Source: Diadema setosum
Lineage: Eukaryota; Echinodermata; Echinoidea; Diadematoida; Diadematidae
Assembly (NCBI GenBank): GCA_033980235.1
Contig: CM067067.1
Location: forward strand, 31,072,451 to 31,136,450
Direction: 5' to 3'
Length of the DNA: 64,000 nucleotides
Made by a program: the position numbers and the translations under genes. Each line of letters opens with the position of its first letter. Within the stretch, counting starts at the first letter, position 1. Shown here piece after piece: positions 1-11,455 of the stretch. Under the pieces are notes generated by a model. It was not told where the DNA came from. It saw nothing but the letters and a program-made list of their open reading frames with translations, and made no database searches.

Positions 1-2173
1 TAACTCTTATATTAAATGGTCCGATCAAATTCCATCGTATCGCGATAATCGTGGGGTGTAACTTGTCGTATAACTTGTCGTGTACTAGAGGTCATTTTTA
101 CTTTTCATTTAGTGTTAAGAATTCAATCTTTCTTGTCAGAAAATGTAAAGCAATTTCCTTTTTCTTATGTAAATGTCAGTCGAAAATTGACATAATGAAT
201 TGAAGAGAGCATACGATTTCTAGCAGTCATAGAGCAGGCTTTGAGTGTACAATCGTCATCTTAAAAGGGGTATTTTGGCTCCTCAATCACGAGGACACTG
301 CGAGAAAATTGAAAGATAAAAGAGTAATCTTTACCGACAGACAGAGGGAAAAAACAAACGTCAAGACGGAAATTCAAGAGTGGTCCGAAGGAGAAATTGA
401 AGTTGAAGGAGTTTATCGTCTTGTTGGAATGTGAGTGTAGAAGGAACAAGCGCGAGATAGCTCCCGGGGCTCGCCCCGAGGAGTTCTATCATGCACCTTA
501 CTCAGTTACACGTTATCGCACGATCAGCAAATATAAAAATGCGAAATAATCGATCGGGGCGATCGATTGACGGCGTCGGGAAAGCAACGCGCGCCTTTTC
601 TCACTGCGGTATGATTGGGGATACATTCCATCATGTTGCTACGTCGATTGAGCCTCCATAAATCAACCTTTAGAGAGCATTGGACAAATAGTCATTCAAA
701 TTACTCTAATTACACAAAACTGACGGGCCATAATTCTCCACACATCCCCCAGCCAATTTCCATGCAAGGCAACAAAAATAGTCTTTGTTGTTAATATGCT
801 TGAAATACAGATGTTCTTTGTCGTTGGGAAAATCGGAAAGCTGCCGCGAAATTTCGACAGGCAATAAACTCTACCACGGCTAATTTAAACGGATGACATT
901 TAAAATATCACCCTTCCATGCTCATAGCAGCTCCCTGGGCAAATTTGGATTGGTATTCGAATGGACGTTATTCACACACATTCGGTGTTTCTGCGATTTC
1001 TATGCGAGTTTTAAGCAAAGCTAAAAAGACAGGGGAAAAGGAAAGGGACGACGGAGAGAAATAGGTCACGATATAGATCAGTTTTACTCATTTCATGTTC
1101 ATGGATTCATCTGTACAGTGACTTCTTCGGGCAGCTCTTGAGCGGAGTGCAAAACTGACAAAGTGGACGTGCATTTACTTCAATCTGTGAGATGTGCTCA
1201 GACCTTATGAATAGCGAAGACCTGTAAGGCACCGCTTACTACGAATGACACATGAGCGTAGCGCGTCCCGCTGGCCCTGCTGTAACCTGTTCAGCCAGCG
1301 TCGCTTACAATCAGGGCTTTGGTGGAAAGGGGCATGGGCTGTGAACGGGCACTTATTTATTGAAGGGAATGAGCTAAATGAACGATGGTATTCGCTTAAT
1401 AATATGACAGGGCGCAGGGGAAAATGGAAAACAAACGCTAGCAAGGGATGACAGAAACTAATACTCTTCAAATGTATTTGATGCCATAGGAGGTTGTTGA
1501 TGGTGAGATGATGTGAGGGCATGTGTCTCGTTCAGGATAGTCTCGTTCATGGCGGATAAAACGTTACTCGGACAGGTGTTCGTACACTGTCTAAAGGAAA
1601 ACTGATTTTTCAAGAGGTTGGCTGGTAAAAAGACTAATTCTATGAGAGTAGGCTGCGCACAGTTTGCTTAAATGAAAGACGTGTTTCTCGAATTGCAGGG
1701 CGATATATGCAATGCATTGTCGTTCACTCCAGTCAAGAGGGGTTAAAGGAACTGTTACATCAGACTTTTGGCATTTGTATTTTCATACGAATTAAATAAT
1801 CAATGATTTTGAGCTTCATGAAATCAAGTTGTTTGTTTTTTTAGGGGGGGGGGGTTGTGAACATGCACATTTTTTTCCATTAAAAAAATAGACAGAAATA
1901 GATCTCAATCGAAAGAATTTGATACCATCTACTTGAAATCAAACGGAACTGCAGGTGGTTTGTTTCATTAATTGTTCCTGTAGTTCCATTAATAGTGATG
2001 GGATAAAAGAAATCATCTTTCCCAAATATGCCGTACAAAAATTGTAGTTTATATTGACAATGGCAGTCAACGTCATGCGTTTATCTTTGAAATTAAGTGG
2101 TCATGGTACAGCTACACAAAAAGACAAACACACAGACAGACAGAGAGACAAACAGACAGACAAAGACATTGCA
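1..2173. other. Upstream or intronic non-coding DNA
   Basis: No coding exon is supported here. A perfect 9-bp hairpin with a GGG loop lies at 548-568, in a locally CpG-rich patch (about 460-620). A poly-G tract lies near 1847-1855. EF-hands 1 and 2 of NOX5 were looked for by eye in all forward frames and not seen, so this is probably intron or lies beside one. Confidence 0.6.
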
Positions 2174-2182
2174 GGCTGACAG

Positions 2183-2539
2183 GGGTCATCCCACAAGACC
2201 GACACCTATGAGTCATACAGCCCACGAGTTCGACATTGAAAACAGGTCCATGAGTCATACCGCTCACGAGTCATACAGCCCATGAGTTCGACACTAGGCA
2301 AATAAAGCCCATGAATTCGACACTAGGCAAAAACAGCCCACGAGTTCGACAGATATAACACGGGGCATAATGTGGGCCTTGTTAGCTTAGTGTCGAACTC
2401 ATGGGCTATATGACTCGTGAGCTGTATGACACATGGGCTGTATGACTCGTGAGCTGTATAACTCGTGGGCTGTATGACTCGTGAGCTCTATGACTAGGTA
2501 GATGTATGACTCGTGGGTGTCGGTGTTTGACGTGCACCC
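2183..2539. mobile_element. Non-autonomous DNA element, two-ended family, copy A
   Basis: A 357-bp element flanked by the direct repeat GGCTGACAG (2174-2182 and 2540-2548), read as a 9-bp target-site duplication. The left end begins GGGTCATCCCACAAGACCGA. The right end, read inward from the other strand, begins GGGTGCACGTC. The interior is an array of a degenerate unit of about 16 bp (forward GAGTCATACAGCCCAC) in forward orientation at about 2208-2353 and in inverted orientation at about 2390-2519, so the element can fold on itself. It carries no protein. A second copy, inverted, lies at 19112-19404. Target duplications of 8-9 bp fit Mutator-like or Merlin-like transposition; the sequence does not decide which. 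Confidence 0.8.
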
Positions 2540-2596
2540 GGCTGACAGAAGGGAGGGCATCTCTAGACTGACTCACCATCAAACGAATCATAGTAA

Positions 2597-3655
2597 AGCT
2601 GGTATCTCACTGAGCGGCGAACGTTTGCGAACGTAGCGAATTTGAGATTCGCCAACTTTTCTGACGAATGTTTGCGAAAAATCAAAGTTCGCTTCTGCCA
2701 TTAGCGACAGTTAGCGACTTTTAGCGATGTTTAGCGACAATTAGCAACACTTCAGCGAATGTTTGCGAAAGTGTTTGCGAACACAGGTGGCGACTATTAG
2801 CGAATGTTAGCAAATGTTAGCGACAATTTTGCAAATGTTAGCGACAATTTTGCAAACGTTAGCGACAGCTTTGCAAATATTAGCAACTGTTTCCAAATCC
2901 TTTGCGACAATTTTGCGAATGTTCTTGGACCTAGAAAAGTACCAGGCGATTGTGTATAGTAAGACCCATAAAACGACATAAAACCTTCCACTGAATTCAG
3001 ATCTCTTGTGACAACCGTTCAAGATGGATTTCCAGGATATGGAAATAAATTTCTGCCAAGAAGAGGCTCAAAGTGTTGCTATCCTTGAAGAGCTGCTTTG
3101 TCAGGCTGCTGCTACAGCTAAATTGTGCAGCATAAGAGAAATAAAATAAAGAAAAACAAGAAAGGAAGAAGAAAAGAAAGAGATTCAGAGAGTGCTTGCA
3201 GAGGACAGACTTTAGTCAATATGAAAAGCTTTTGAAGCAATTACAGTCATGATGGAGATGTCAAGAGCTTCAAGAACTTTCTTAGAATGGAACCTTGTCT
3301 GTTTCAGAAGCTTTTATATAGGAACCATGTGGTTACTTGTTCGCTAGCAGTGGCGAATCATATAAAAATGTTAGCGACCCCGTATTACGACCGTTTGCGA
3401 ATTCTTGCGAGTGTTTTGCGAATGTTTGCGAATGTTTGCAACTGTTAGCGAAAATACAAATTCGCAAAGGTTCGCAAAGAAATTTTGAACATGTTCAAAA
3501 TTTCTTTGCGACAAGAAAAACTGTTTGCGACAATAAAAACCGTTTGCGAACTTTCTTGCGAATGGTAACGATCCTTTTGCAACCGTTTACGAACCCTGGC
3601 GAATTCCCAAATTCGCTACGTTCGCAAACGTTCGCCGCTCAGTGAGATACCCCCT
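2597..3655. mobile_element. PIF/Harbinger-type transposon derivative
   Basis: A 1059-bp element with terminal inverted repeats of about 45 bp sharing GGTATCTCACTGAGCGGCGA and beyond. It is flanked by TAA on both sides (2594-2596 and 3656-3658), the 3-bp target duplication typical of PIF/Harbinger. Both subterminal zones (about 2615-2900 and 3340-3640) are packed with variants of TTAGCGA and TTTGCGAA. The centre holds a decayed transposase remnant. A 40-bp perfect palindrome spans 3472-3511. The element cannot encode transposase itself and would have depended on one supplied in trans. Confidence 0.85.
3024..3315 (+). pseudogene. Harbinger transposase N-terminal relic
   Basis: An ATG at 3024 opens a 41-codon reading frame (starting MDFQDMEINF) that ends at the TAA at 3147. 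Further on, two out-of-register fragments read FSQYEKLLKQLQ (from about 3211) and, after a stop and a frame change, DVKSFKNFLRMEPCLFQKLL (to about 3315). The second resembles the conserved stretch upstream of the DDE domain in PIF/Harbinger transposases, where an S-F-x-N-F-x-R-M pattern is usual. The DDE catalytic part is absent. Family placement rests on this pattern together with the TAA target duplication and inverted repeats around it. It is clearly non-functional. Confidence 0.6.
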
Positions 3656-3658
3656 TAA

Positions 3659-6600
3659 AGACTCAGACTGTTAGCAATAGATGTACGTCTGACGACACAA
3701 CGAGCGCGGTATTGTCCTTGATTTCCATGATAACAATCACATGAGGAGGAAGGCACAGATTAAAAATAAAGACAAACTGTTTATAGCGTCTACGCAAGGG
3801 AGATAAAAAAGTGTCCGTTTTTAGACGGGTGGCTGCTATGATTATGCACGGTCGTTAACATGGTTTCATTCCTATATTCAAGAGCACATACTTCAGTCCG
3901 GGGTCTGTTCTTCCGCAGGTCTCTTATAGACAGTTAAGACAGGTGGCCACTATAGGCAGATGACGCTAAGGCAGGCTTAACTGTTCATCATTACAAACGT
4001 TGTACCTAACAGTTACAGAACTCTTCGTAAGATTTGCAAGGGCCTATCAAGTAAATCCAGTGTGAAAATGAGAGGAACAGATTTTCAGCTGGAAAATACT
4101 TCACCTTATACAGTATGCCCTCGTAGAAAAATACAATGCAATTTTTTGCATTTATAACTGTGAAAATAATGACACAATCTGAAGGCTTTTTCAGGGTGTG
4201 AAATTATAACTTGTTACTTACATCTTGTAGAAAACCCCATTCAATTTGGTTCAGTGGTCATGGAGAAATGTGGATCTTCGTAATGCGTGTATGGGTCCAT
4301 TTCTCACAAGTTTAGCCCAAGTTTGGCATATGAATGAAAATGTTTTGCTCACATCTGACATCTGACATCTGACATCTGACCAATAAATGAATTCAGAATG
4401 ATGTGCATAACATTACATCAATATGTAAGTATGCAAATTTGTAAATATGGAAATATTGCTGTCATGATCATCTTGATAAAAAAACAAAAAGAGAAAAATG
4501 AAAAAGAAATTAGAAAACAGAAATTCAACAAGGAATAAAACTTCAATCTGGTCTTCAATGAGTTAAGTTTCCACATCTTTCTGTATCGTTCATTTTCACA
4601 CCTTACTAATATTCACAAATCTCAGAAATCTGCATCCCTTGTGATGTAATTCATTCTTCATTGATTAGTTCAACATGAGAACAAACAAGCAGTCACTTTT
4701 GGAAGACATTTTTTTTTTCTTTTTGGTGAGAGAACAGAGAACACAAAGGATAGCGCGTCTCCTTCCAAACCTTGGGGGAGGGGCTTTACAAATATTCCAA
4801 TTTTTCAGTGACCACTGAAGCAAATAGAATGCGGTTTTCTGCAGAATGTAGGTAATAAGTTATTGTTTCAAACGCTGAAATTAATTGCATTTTGATTGGT
4901 TTGCTACTTTTAAGGTTATCGTTGCAAGAAGTCCGATTGTAATTTTTAGTACATACGGTGTAAATGACTTAACGTTTGTTTACCATAGCAGTTGATCTGT
5001 GAGGGATGCTTCTTCTTCTGCTCAAAAAAAAAGAAGCCGTCAAAATTGTGACAAGAAGGCCTTGTATTATTATACTTTGCGTCTGATTTCTAAGAGATTC
5101 AATCGGGCACCCTTTCTGATCCTTGTCATAAAGAGTTCCCGATGTCCCCAGATAACATCTTCCTCCTTCAACTTTTCCTCCTCCACTTCTTACTCCAGAA
5201 CGAGGTGATTTCGCCAAAGATTATTGTTTTCTGGGTCAATGGAAATTGATGCACGTGTTGACAATGATAGTTTTGCTTCGTTAAATGAAATATCCTATAT
5301 TATAATCATATACATATATAGAATTACACATGTATATATCCTTATCATCATCCGTATAACTTTTTCTGTATACATAATCTCGTACACAGATTGAGTTGCT
5401 CCAACAAGGCAATGTATAAGACGCTCTTCAAACTGAAAAGGCATTGGGAATTGAAAACACGACAGACCTGATTGAAGCTACCGCCAACTCTATAATGTTA
5501 AATAAAACATATTCAGAACTCTGTATTGCCCCACATTTTGATACGATTCAGTGCATTTGTCGAGCAAGCCTTACCTTGATATCGATACATCCATTGATAA
5601 TGTACGTAGGCTCCTATGTAATACGAATATTTTCAGCCTTTGTGTGTGACCGACCACAAGTGCGGGAATAAAGAACCGCTATTGTGGATACTGGTGGTGA
5701 TGAGGGTAATGAAGCAAGTCCCGACGTTCCCGCAAAAAAGTACATCAAACAATGCGTACTAGAGCAGAATGCAATTGTTGCCTGCAACTAGGAAAGCGCG
5801 AGAACCAACCCATTCAGTGAAATTCCCAGGGTAATCTTTTATTTTTAAATGAGGACAAGGTCTAACGGAAACTATTACTTAGAGTTTAATAAAATACTTT
5901 TGGCAGCCCCATAGAGATTTTCACACACACGAACACGCGCTTTCTTGCTTACATGTATGTAAGGATATAGTGGTGAAATATCATCTGATTCAGTGTTGGC
6001 TCGTATTTGTTTACATAAAGATGTCGATAGAAGGAAGGAAATAGTTTTAGTTGTCCAGTATCCTGCCGACCATTATCATGCGCTGGAGATATCACGGATA
6101 TGGCAACAGTTATACTTTAACATATCCCTGATATGTTAAAGTGATATATAAACATATGAACATATGATTGCAATTTAAATTTTGGATACTCGCTTAAAGA
6201 CAAACACGATATCCAAAGTTGTCCTATTTCTACAATAGTCTGTTCTGATTATTCTAGTTTTGACGTAATTTAATGTCGAATTTATTTGGCGTGTACTCCT
6301 TTTTTTCATTCTCGCTCGCTCGCTCACTGTATGTATTCTTCTAAATGCAAGCTGAATCCTTTTCTTTTTGAGTCCCAGATAGGTCGTGGAAGTAGTGCGT
6401 CTTACTGACCCGTAACAAATGCGAACATCATCATCCCATGATAATGAAACGCATATTTACTTCACTTTATCAGCACAGCTTTACAGGTGCACTGCATAAC
6501 CAGCTATTCCGGGCCACTTCCTTCATTGTCAATGTTCCGGTTCCTCATTTGCAGCTTGTATGATATGCAGTTACATTTACATTTACATTAACAACTAGTC

Positions 6601-7847
6601 ATGTCAAGTTGCTGTGCTTCTGTGTTTGTGTTTGTGGGGGGGGGGGGGGTTCTGTCCTTTCTGTCTTGCGATGTTTGTTCTGTTTTGAACTACTTTATAT
6701 TTTACTTTTGTAATCAAGAAAGTCTAAGCTTTTTGCGTCAATGTGGTCAATGCATGAGTTGTCCTTAATGTACTTGCATTAATTTTTACTTCACCCCTCA
6801 TTTTTCCCCTCAGACAGTCAGAACATAGTTAAAGCAACAAGCTTGGTTGAATCTATACTTATACATGCTTTTATTTCGTTTATTACCTTGAGAGTCTATT
6901 TTCCATTTTTCAGTCGACCAATTTGTGTTCAAGATCATTTGTAATAACTTGCATCATTTGTATAATGTCATGGAAAAGTGAAAGTAAATTGAATTGAATT
7001 GAATTGATTATAATTGTCTATAAAGTTAAGAATTGAGAAGTGAACAGGTACAGACATTAGTTTCTCGTCCCCCTAGAAATTTTCATTTTATTTTTAATGA
7101 AAATCAACGATGACTTGAAAGTAACCAATTAAGAGGTGTTCCTTGAATACTGATACATGTACCATGCTGGGAAAGCTATCTTCTTGCTCGCGATTGAAAA
7201 AAAAAAAAACCCCAAGAATCGTTCATTCGTATTTCCCCTTCTTCCTGCCTGCTTTCAACATCAAGTTCTACTATTGAAACTACTCTGGCAACATAAAGCT
7301 GTCTATGAATCAACACGGTAGAATCTAAAATTATCGCTGATATAACTATTTCGATGTGTGCACCGACAGCAATATCTGGCTGAAAACAAATACAACAAAC
7401 AGAAAACAACAAATAAGAAATCAAAACCTGCACTGATGTAACTTTTCGACTCCTGACTACACCGTGCAATTCTGCGTCACGTAATAATTGTAGTCGACAT
7501 TAAACAGAAGAAAGCACGAAAGGAAAAAAAATAGCAAATATACCTAGTCATTCTAATGGTAAATAATTTGGTAACCAGCGGTGCCTGGTTGCATCCAGTG
7601 GCGCATGGAATGCTGTCTTGAGCGAGGAAAACGAACTCTGAGAATTAGCAGTTTCCACCAAAAAAAAAAGAGAAAAAAAAAACAACAACCGACAAATTGC
7701 CTTTGATTATGACCGCCCCTGCCTTCATTAGCGGCGCTTCAGAAAATCACAATGTTATATACAGTGAGTAGAAATTTCACAGTACGGTTCCATGCTGCGA
7801 CGCAGAAAGAAATCCTCCAAACCAATCACAGCTGTACGGCATGAACT
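3659..7847. other. Non-coding stretch with minor repeats
   Basis: No exon is supported. Small features: a short tandem run of the 8-mer CTGACATC at about 4354-4381; a perfect 12-bp stem hairpin at 6114-6142 (loop CCCTG); a poly-G tract at about 6637-6649; and an AATTG-type short run at about 6990-7006. The open frames present are short and show no conserved motif. Confidence 0.6.
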
Positions 7848-8170
7848 CACGAAATGACTTGTACGCGGATTGAGAATGGTTTTGAATGGTGTGCTACATT
7901 AATCCCTCACAACTTTACATCTAATCCACGAATTAAAATCCCCGAGCACTATGTGAAATATGATTCCGACCAGGGGGCTTTTATTCAATGTTTTCGGCTG
8001 GGGCTCTCAGTTGGTATCGAATTCATCAGTGTTTTTTTTTTTATGATGATGATTCATGCTTCTGTTTGTGCAGATAGTGAGTATGGGGAAATGACGTAAA
8101 CAATAGAGTATCATATGGAATCCTAGAATTGTTAACACAAGAAATCAGCATCTGTTTCACTTCTTGAAAC
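7848..8170 (+). repeat. Diverged duplicated block, copy 1
   Basis: This block aligns by eye along its whole length with 8423-8732: both contain near-identical stretches around ATTAATCCCTCA, GATTC-GACCAGG, TTCAATGTTTTC, GGGGCTC and ATCAGCAT-TGTTTCA. Copies differ by many substitutions and small indels, so the duplication, or the two insertions of one repeat family, is old. The open frame across copy 1 is not conserved in copy 2, which argues against a protein. Confidence 0.7.
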
Positions 8171-8422
8171 AAGAAAGATATTTTAAAGGGGCATTCCAGA
8201 CAATTCATATAATTTTACATCGTGAAGTACATGAAATCGATAGTGCCATGTACATGTAATTCATTGAGATTGTGGTCCTTGAGCAGATAAAACAATATCC
8301 TGAAAAACTCACAAGATAATACACTGAACAATCAAGGATGATAGCATAGGGTATGATATAACCATTCACTAGATATTTAATAATGTAAAAGTCTGAAAAT
8401 CACCGGGAGGTTTCGTTTAACC

Positions 8423-8732
8423 CACGGGATTACTTTTACACGGATTAAGAATGTTTTTAATGGTTTGGTAAATTAATCCCTCATAACTTTACATTGTAAT
8501 CAACGAATTAACATTTCCGAGAAATATGATTCAGACCAGGCTGGGATCTTTGATTCAATGTTTTCAATTACCCTAAAACAGTGTTTCGCTGGGGCTCCTA
8601 GTTAGTATTGGTTTAATCAGTTATTCATAATTATGATTCATGCTGTCTTTGCAGGCAATGGGATAAATACTACAGTATAGAATCTGTAAATTGTCGATGC
8701 ATAAAATCAGCATTTGTTTCATATCTTGAAAC
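8423..8732 (+). repeat. Diverged duplicated block, copy 2
   Basis: Second copy of the block at 7848-8170, in the same orientation. The roughly 250 bp between the copies (8171-8422) is AT-rich and begins with TTTTAAAGGGGCATTCC, which has the look of an inserted interspersed repeat. No coding potential is shared between the copies. Confidence 0.7.
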
Positions 8733-8933
8733 TGCTGAGATTATCTACGGACAGATTACTCCACGAAAAAAAAAAGTTATCAACCCGGAGGAGTGAGACA
8801 TACCACTTGTATAAAAATATACATATACTTATATATATTAAAAAAATAATGATAATTAAAAAAAAGCCATCCCGGGCCTTTGGGATGTAAAAAAAAAATA
8901 ATTATAATAACGCCGCTACAACAACGGATGATG

Positions 8934-8967
8934 TTCGTTATTCTGAAGGTTTGTTAATTTGAAAATG
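8934..8967 (+). repeat. Single end of the GTTCGTTATTC inverted-repeat element
   Basis: The stretch GTTCGTTATTCTGAAGGTTT matches the terminal repeat of the element at 10201-10391. No partner arm is seen nearby, so this is a solo or truncated end. Confidence 0.45.
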
Positions 8968-10200
8968 AATGTCATGTCATTACATTTTACTCAGCTGCAT
9001 TGAACTGATCATATCTTTTTAGACTTTGTTGACATTCGATTTGCAATGACATTTCTTGTTCGCTTTCAATGTTTCCTTTCAAAATCTTTCTCGTTTAGAG
9101 ACGCGTTTTCTTCTTGTCTTTGGGGGCATCATTACAATGAAACATTAGAAAGGGTTTTGAATAGATCACTCCGGTTATGATTTTGAGCGCAAGTTTCAGT
9201 CGGCAAACCTGAGTTGATACAGTAAGACTATAACAAAAGTATGAAGGTCACTTGTACAGACGAAAAGCATTGATTTAGGGGAAAATTCTAGGATGAAAAG
9301 GGAAGAAAGATGTTCGTTCAGCTGAGTGTAAGATGTTGAGTACATGCTTAAAATTTAGCAAAAAGCCTTCCCAACTCGGATGTATGGAAGAAATGACTGA
9401 CATAATATGGGGATCGGTTCCAAAGTCGTCACCCTCTGGATTTATGCCCGCATGGCATACTTCCTCTTGTAAATCCGACATTGAAATCGGAGTTGAAGTC
9501 GGCCATTGAATATTGTTTTTATGCAAGACTCTGTAATGATTCAATGACGCAATGTTGCAATAACACCCGCTGAGGAATTTCAGATGTCCTAAGGTGCGTG
9601 CCGGGAGATTTCTGACCACGTGTTTAAGGTGAGCCTCCTAAAGACCCGAGCTTGCGTTCAGGTGTGGCTTTATTTTCCTATCGATCGGCAGGATTCGTGT
9701 GTAAGTGTTTCTGGCATTAGGTTTCAACGCTACGAATGCATGGAATTCGGATGCGTTGGTGCTGACAACAATTCGTACAAGGAGCACTCTCCGAGAATGG
9801 GGACACGATCTTCAAATGCGGGACACCATTCCATAGTTCACCGGGTTCACTTTTTTTTTTCCTCAAAGAAACATGTGAACTACATTCACCTCCGCGATGT
9901 TCACATTGTTTGCTAGTCAGAGAATGTATCAATAATCTTGTTTGAATTTCTGCGTGATCGATCCCTAAGGAAAAGGTATAATAACTTGATCATTTGATAC
10001 CAGGTATAGCAAGAAAACGGTCTCATTATCAATTCTTACCCAATATTCAATTGGCTGTCACGATAAACAACGGAGTTAGCGCAACATTCTGTGCACTCTA
10101 ATCGCAAACTTCTTTTATTTCTGTCTGCAAAATAACATTGTGTTTTACACAACTTCTCAAAGACAACGTTGAAAGATGCTACCAAATAATGAATGGTGTC
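8968..10200. other. Non-coding stretch
   Basis: Nothing beyond anonymous AT-rich DNA is recognised. The longest open frames on either strand (114 codons on the minus strand at 9275-9619 and 98 on the plus strand at 9620-9916) show no domain signature or codon pattern that would support a gene. Confidence 0.5.
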
Positions 10201-10391
10201 GTTCCTTATTCTGAAGGTCAGTTGATCCGAAAATGATATAAAAAAAAAACAAAGACGATCGAACCTTCTAATAAACCTTCTGATTCATTAATCTCATTTC
10301 GTTTTCGTTCAATGGACCTTCAGAATAAGAAATCTTATTTCATTTTGGGAATAACGAGCCCTCGGAATAATGAACCTTAGGAATAACGAAC
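10201..10391. mobile_element. Short inverted-repeat element (GTTCGTTATTCC type)
   Basis: The left arm starts GTTCCTTATTCTGAAGGTCA. The right arm, reversed, starts GTTCGTTATTCCTAAGGTTC. Further imperfect copies of the ATTCCGAA-like unit lie inside, so both arms are themselves built of short repeats. About 191 bp, non-coding. Small elements of this kind are hairpin MITEs; no target duplication was clear. Confidence 0.6.
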
Positions 10392-11077
10392 TGCAACCGC
10401 GTTAAAAGATGGTCCTATAACTGTTGTTGTAGTTGTTGTTGTTGTTTTTGTACGACCGCTAAATCAGACAGAGGAACCAGGGTTGGCATTTTACGATGAA
10501 ATTGTGCGTCTACATGGAGCGCAACATTTTTTTTTAGTTAGTTTGGAATCACAGATGCCATTTATACGTATTTCCAGTTAACGTGCAAAACATAGATTGC
10601 CATCATATCGACCCTACTACGTTGGCATTCATCTTATTTCAAAGCACTTGCACTCATATGACTTGGGTTTATTTAGATCGCACTTCTGCATTTCGTTCAA
10701 GTAAATATACTGAAACAGCAGACCGAATGATTGCTACAAATAATTTGAGAAAGTTCCCATCATTTCGTAAAAGTGCGTTTATTTCCTATGTATATCAATA
10801 TCTTGTAAAAAGAAAGTCGTTATCGTTTCATGTAGAAATAAAAGGGGAATTTCAGGAAACGGCCATTATAAACAAAATGACTTGCATGGCGGCCTCATCA
10901 TGAATAAGAAAACGAAGGCGATTTTTACAACTGTCAAGATTATAATAGTACATTCCCGTCTGCCTATATTGACGAAGACTTGATGAATAATATCGCATGC
11001 AAAAAAAACCCAACAACAACAGCAGCAATAAAAATACTATGAAACGCAACATCCGCCATCTTTGTTTTCCCATGTAG

Positions 11078-11288
11078 GCAATGGGGCGATTGACCACGAG
11101 GAGCTCAAAGTGGTCTTACGAGCTTGCTTACAGGAAAGTGCGATGACCATAAGTGAGGCAACCATCGACTCCCTGACGTCAGCACTCTTCGAGGCCGCAG
11201 ACACGGACGGTAGCGGCGCTATCAGCTTCGAGGAGCTCAAAGAAGAACTCGAAAAGAACCCGGATGTCATGGAAAATCTGACCATAAG
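11078..11288 (+). CDS. NOX5: NOX5 exon: EF-hands 3 (part) and 4
   Basis: The exon follows the acceptor CCCATGTAG and ends before the donor GTAAGT. It starts inside a codon (two bases, xGC) and ends two bases into the next. The first residues, (G)NGAIDHEE, are the last nine positions of an EF-hand loop; the intron splits the codon of loop residue 4, so the first three loop residues and the entering helix belong to an upstream exon not in view. A complete loop, DTDGSGAISFEE, is encoded at 11200-11235 with all calcium-ligand positions (1, 3, 5, 9, 12) filled by suitable residues. The exon ends with DVMENLTI, which is NOX5-typical just before the membrane core. In the family these EF-hands bind calcium and contact the catalytic half. 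A TTG upstream at 11062 is in frame but intronic and is not a start. Confidence 0.93.
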
Positions 11289-11418
11289 GTAAGTAATCAA
11301 AAGTGATGATAAATCCTCCTCCCTCCCTCCCTCCCTGGCTTTCTTTCTCTCTCTATTTATGTATATATAATACATACATAGCAGTGTGTGTATTCTTCTC
11401 TCTTCTCTCTCTCTCCCA

Positions 11419-11455
11419 CACACACACACACACACACACACCCTCACACACACAC
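11419..11455. repeat. CA microsatellite
   Basis: A nearly uninterrupted (CA)n run about 130 bp after the NOX5 exon donor, preceded by a CT-rich stretch (11319-11418). Confidence 0.9.

Noticed and set aside
7854..8099. 81-codon open frame in the duplicated block
   Set aside because: The paired copy at 8423-8732 does not keep the frame, so it is not under coding constraint.
8676..8686. Second exon-like start (TTTGCAG followed by GCAATGGG), resembling the true exon start at 11078
   Set aside because: The sequence after it does not encode an EF-hand; the resemblance is only a few bases.
9275..9619. 114-codon minus-strand open frame
   Set aside because: Looked at as a possible nested gene; the protein has no motif or composition typical of a real product.
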